From positions 1 to 16,185 of the forward strand of contig JAYEGJ010000013.1 of the NCBI GenBank assembly GCA_034658975.1: 16,185 nucleotides of DNA. Direction: 5' to 3'. A program made the translations under genes and the position numbers. The notes beneath the pieces are model-generated. The model saw only the letters and a program-made list of their open reading frames with translations, was not told where the DNA came from and did not search any database. Position 1 is the first letter of the stretch. Each line of letters starts with the position of its first letter. This DNA is from SZUA-217 sp034658975. GTDB lineage: Bacteria > Actinomycetota > Acidimicrobiia > Spongiisociales > ZC4RG35. This document shows, one piece after another, positions 14,391 to 16,185 of the stretch.

Positions 14391-15625
14391 AGACTCTTGA
14401 GGCCCGATTCGAATAGCGAAGCCATCTCGGTGACCTGATCCGGGGTCATTGTGAGGGGCGGGGAGACCTGAAGCCCGCCGCCGCCAACCGCCCGGGTGAG
14501 CACACCGGCGTCGCGGCATGCTTCGGCGGCCCGGTAGGGGAGTGTCTCGTCATCGCCAACCTCGAGTTGGATCGCAGCCAGAGCCCCGACCCCGCGTCGA
14601 ATGCTCGCTACGTGGTCGAGGTCCTCGAGTGGAACCAGTGCGTCGTAGATCTCGCCCTCGAGAGCTGAGGCCCTTGCAAGCAGGCCCTCGCGCTCGATGA
14701 TCTCCATAACCTTGAGACCGGCGACCGCTGCCGTGCTGTGACCCGAGTAGGTGTACCCATGTCGGAAGATCATCCCGGGAGTGTCGAAGAATGGAGCGGC
14801 AATGTGTGAGGCCGCGACCACACCACCGAGTGGGGCATATCCGCACGTCACGCCTTTTGCGAAGGTCATCAGGTCGGGTTCCAGACCGTAGAGGTTCGAA
14901 GCAAACCAGCCGCCAACACGACCAAACCCGGTGATCACCTCGTCTGAGATGTAGAGGCCACCGGCCTTACGTATCGCATCCCGCACGGTGCGCAGGTAGT
15001 CGGGACTAACCGGACGGATACCCCCGGCGCCGATGACGGCTTCCACGAAGATGCCCGCGATTCGGTCGGCTCCGGCATGGTCGATTGCCTTCTCGACTGC
15101 CTCGGCATCGTCGTAGGGGACGATGATCACATCCGACACCAGGTCGCCTCCGTAGCCGACCCGGTTGGGCTCCATGCCACCAAGCTGCGTGCCGTAGGTG
15201 TGCATGCCGTGATACGACCACTCTCGGGAGATGAAGACAACGCGCTCGGGCTGCCCGATGGCGCTGAAGTAGCGGCGGGCCAGTTTGGCGGCGGTATCCA
15301 CGGCATCAGATCCGCCGGATCCGAAGAAGATCTTGGACTCAGGATCGGGCGAGACCGACGCGATTTGGGCGGCCAACTCCATCGGGGGACGCGTGCCGTA
15401 ATCGACGAAGGAGTGGAACGCCGGGAGCTTCTTCGCTTGCTCGTGCATGGCGTCGACAACCTCGTCGCGGCCGTAGCCGATGTTCATGTACCAGAGGGAA
15501 GCGGCAGCATCGAGGTAACGCTTGCCTGTTTCGTCATAGACATAGATGCCTTCGCCACGATCGATGATGAACGACTGGTGCTGGACCTTGTTCATCTCGG
15601 CGAATGGGTGCCAGAAAGAAGTCAT
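14387..15625 (-). CDS. Class III PLP-dependent aminotransferase (omega-amino acid/diamine type)
   Basis: 412 residues, full length. PLP lysine is K257 in TFAKGVTCGYAPLGGV. The cofactor aspartate is D228 in ISDEVITGFGR, the phosphate-binding loop is FGSGGSDAVDTAAKLAR (101-117), and Y138-H139 stack on the ring. The start FWHPFAEMNK and the pattern resemble omega-amino acid or diamine:pyruvate aminotransferases; the exact donor cannot be told. It transfers a terminal amino group to a keto acid such as pyruvate. It has its own leaderless-type promoter, follows a 115-residue gene by 38 bases, and overlaps the downstream oxidase by four bases (GTGA), so the last two are translationally coupled. Confidence 0.9.
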   Translation of the reverse strand: MTSFWHPFAEMNKVQHQSFIIDRGEGIYVYDETGKRYLDAAASLWYMNIGYGRDEVVDAMHEQAKKLPAFHSFVDYGTRPPMELAAQIASVSPDPESKIFFGSGGSDAVDTAAKLARRYFSAIGQPERVVFISREWSYHGMHTYGTQLGGMEPNRVGYGGDLVSDVIIVPYDDAEAVEKAIDHAGADRIAGIFVEAVIGAGGIRPVSPDYLRTVRDAIRKAGGLYISDEVITGFGRVGGWFASNLYGLEPDLMTFAKGVTCGYAPLGGVVAASHIAAPFFDTPGMIFRHGYTYSGHSTAAVAGLKVMEIIEREGLLARASALEGEIYDALVPLEDLDHVASIRRGVGALAAIQLEVGDDETLPYRAAEACRDAGVLTRAVGGGGLQVSPPLTMTPDQVTEMASLFESGLKSL

Positions 15626-15637
15626 GGGCTGAGGCTA
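15625..15637 (-). promoter_or_regulatory. Leaderless-type -10 box before aminotransferase
   Basis: On the minus strand TAGCCT (15637-15632) is followed by six bases and ATG. The hexamer and spacing are identical to those before the sortase gene. There is no ribosome site. It suggests the aminotransferase-oxidase pair can be transcribed separately from the preceding 115-residue gene. Confidence 0.5.
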
Positions 15638-15663
15638 GTTGTGGGAGGTCGGACGCTTGACTT

Positions 15664-15685
15664 CTACTCGATCCTCTTCGAGTAG
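15664..15685 (-). terminator. Stop-spanning hairpin at the end of the 115-residue gene
   Basis: CTACTCGA-AGAGGA-TCGAGTAG, read on the minus strand (15685-15664), is a perfect 8-bp hairpin. Its final three bases are the TAG stop. No U-run follows. It lies 27 bases before the aminotransferase promoter box, so it could terminate or attenuate read-through. Confidence 0.55.
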
Positions 15686-16011
15686 GCGCCGAGCAGATAA
15701 TCTTCGATCTCCGCGGCCACATCCGGGGCGTCGGCAGCGTCTTCTAGCTCTTCGAGCAGGATCAGGAGCCAGATCGCCCACGCCTTCTTGCCCCCGGCGT
15801 TCCCTTCGACGAGCACCTGCACGGAGCCGATTAGGCCGTCGATGTGAGAGTGCGACATCTCCAGCTTGCGCAGATCAGCAACCGCGGTCCCGACGAAGGG
15901 AGGGATATCGACTTCCTTCATGTGGTTGGTGTAGGGATGTCCGGTCTCGCCACAGACCCGACAAGCGCCGTTGGCTGGTATTACGGCAGGTGCCATACCC
16001 AAGTCTCGCAT
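15664..16011 (-). CDS. Uncharacterised small protein with zinc-knuckle-like motif
   Basis: 115 residues; I do not recognise the family. Near the N-terminus CRVCGETGHPYTNH gives C17, C20, H25 and H30, spaced C-x2-C-x4-H-x4-H. This is the zinc-knuckle spacing with histidine for the last cysteine, so metal or nucleic-acid binding is possible (inference). SHSHIDGLIG follows at about 53-62. The rest is predicted mostly helical and acidic (KKAWAIWLLILLEELEDAA, then DVAAEIEDYLLGAY), without a clear membrane segment. I used the ATG at 16011, preceded by GGTGGA; an in-frame ATG at 15996 is an alternative and keeps the motif. It lies 38 bases before the aminotransferase on the same strand, so a role in that unit is possible. 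Confidence 0.7.
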   Translation of the reverse strand: MRDLGMAPAVIPANGACRVCGETGHPYTNHMKEVDIPPFVGTAVADLRKLEMSHSHIDGLIGSVQVLVEGNAGGKKAWAIWLLILLEELEDAADAPDVAAEIEDYLLGAYSKRIE

Positions 16012-16029
16012 ATTCCACCCACATCGGGT

Positions 16030-16093
16030 CGGCCGATCCAGCGTATTCTCTAAGAACGGGGGAAGTGACAGCTCCTGTTAGGGGGATCGGCCG
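16030..16093. repeat. 10-bp inverted repeat between HNH end and small protein gene
   Basis: CGGCCGATCC (16030-16039) and GGATCGGCCG (16084-16093) are perfect inverse copies 44 bases apart. One arm lies in the last codons of the HNH-family gene, the other in the leader or promoter region of the 115-residue gene. A TACGCT box on the minus strand (16045-16040) between the arms is a possible promoter. The meaning of the repeat is unknown. Confidence 0.4.
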
Positions 16094-16185
16094 GTGGTGT
16101 AGGTGTGTCCGAGTCGGGTGGTCCAGGTGTAGGTGCCGTCGGGGTTGCGTTTCCCTTTCCATCCGCCTTTGTCTTTGACGTCGTG
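16078..16185 (-). CDS. C-terminal fragment of HNH endonuclease/DUF222 (13E12-type) protein
   Basis: Partial gene entering from the right edge; only the last 35 residues and TAA stop are seen. They read HDVKDKGGWKGKRNP then DGTYTWTTRLGHTYTT. This matches the end of the HNH module in DUF222/13E12 repeat proteins, where an H-x-x-K-x-x-GGW segment is followed by PDGTxxWTxPxGxxY (family pattern from memory). The leading histidine is probably the last residue of the HNH motif. These proteins are abundant and multi-copy in actinomycetes and their role is poorly known. The cut is the window boundary, so nothing can be said about completeness. Confidence 0.75.
   Translation of the reverse strand, partial: HDVKDKGGWKGKRNPDGTYTWTTRLGHTYTTGRSP

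Noticed and set aside
14391..14519. Upstream extension of the FAD oxidase to 14519
   Set aside because: It lies wholly inside the aminotransferase, encodes an unrelated Arg/Gly-rich stretch, and a coupled GTG start at 14390 gives the expected short N-terminus before the FAD motif.
15639..16178. 179-residue plus-strand open frame opposite the small knuckle protein
   Set aside because: It is rich in Arg/Ser with no recognisable fold, overlaps the HNH tail and the 115-residue gene, and has no plausible ribosome site.
1..16185. Defence system, prophage or mobile island
   Set aside because: No transposase, integrase, toxin-antitoxin, nuclease-helicase set or composition break is visible; the HNH fragment alone does not support one.

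Overview
The window looks like chromosomal DNA of a high-GC, probably uncultured actinomycetote; an Acidimicrobiia-like lineage is my best guess. The clues are codon usage, GTG starts, TANNNT -10 boxes placed at start codons, DUF5317, DUF2752, a class E-like sortase, an AcnA-type aconitase, and the tail of a DUF222/13E12-type HNH protein. I see no tRNA, rRNA, CRISPR array, insertion sequence or prophage. Genes are packed tightly, and the longest stretch without a gene is about 190 bases (12929-13118).

Layout. (1) 1-2700: two overlapping membrane HD/HD-GYP proteins, the first cut by the window edge, convergent with a DUF5317 membrane protein. (2) 2748-3518: a lone enoyl-CoA hydratase/isomerase family gene. 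(3) 3562-6580: a GbsR/MarR-type regulator, an ABC ATPase and a double-length ABC-2 permease, each junction overlapping by one base (TGATG), so an autoregulated exporter operon is likely. (4) 6643-7365: a sortase, convergent with (5) 7362-10560: aconitase followed by a membrane-anchored thioredoxin-like protein. (6) 10675-12531: a SufR-like repressor with four C-terminal cysteines, divergent from an Mrp/ApbC Fe-S carrier. Together with aconitase this makes an iron-sulfur neighbourhood. (7) 12539-12928: a DUF2752 membrane protein. (8) 13119-16011, minus strand: a 115-residue protein with a zinc-knuckle-like motif, a class III aminotransferase and an FAD amine/amino-acid oxidase, probably an amine catabolism unit. 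(9) 16078-16185: the C-terminal end of an HNH endonuclease-family gene.

Regulatory signals are the most unusual part. Several genes have a TANNNT box 6-8 bases before the start codon, which predicts leaderless mRNAs. A perfect 12-bp palindrome holds the -10 boxes of both sufR-like and mrp. A 10-bp-arm inverted repeat sits on the aconitase promoter and leader. Perfect hairpins span or touch the stop codons of at least five genes. Two convergent gene pairs share the four bases CTAG, so both stop codons are read from one tetranucleotide. I found no clear new defence or mobile system. The best candidates for new biology are the stop-codon hairpins, the Fe-S regulatory region and the small knuckle protein of the amine operon.
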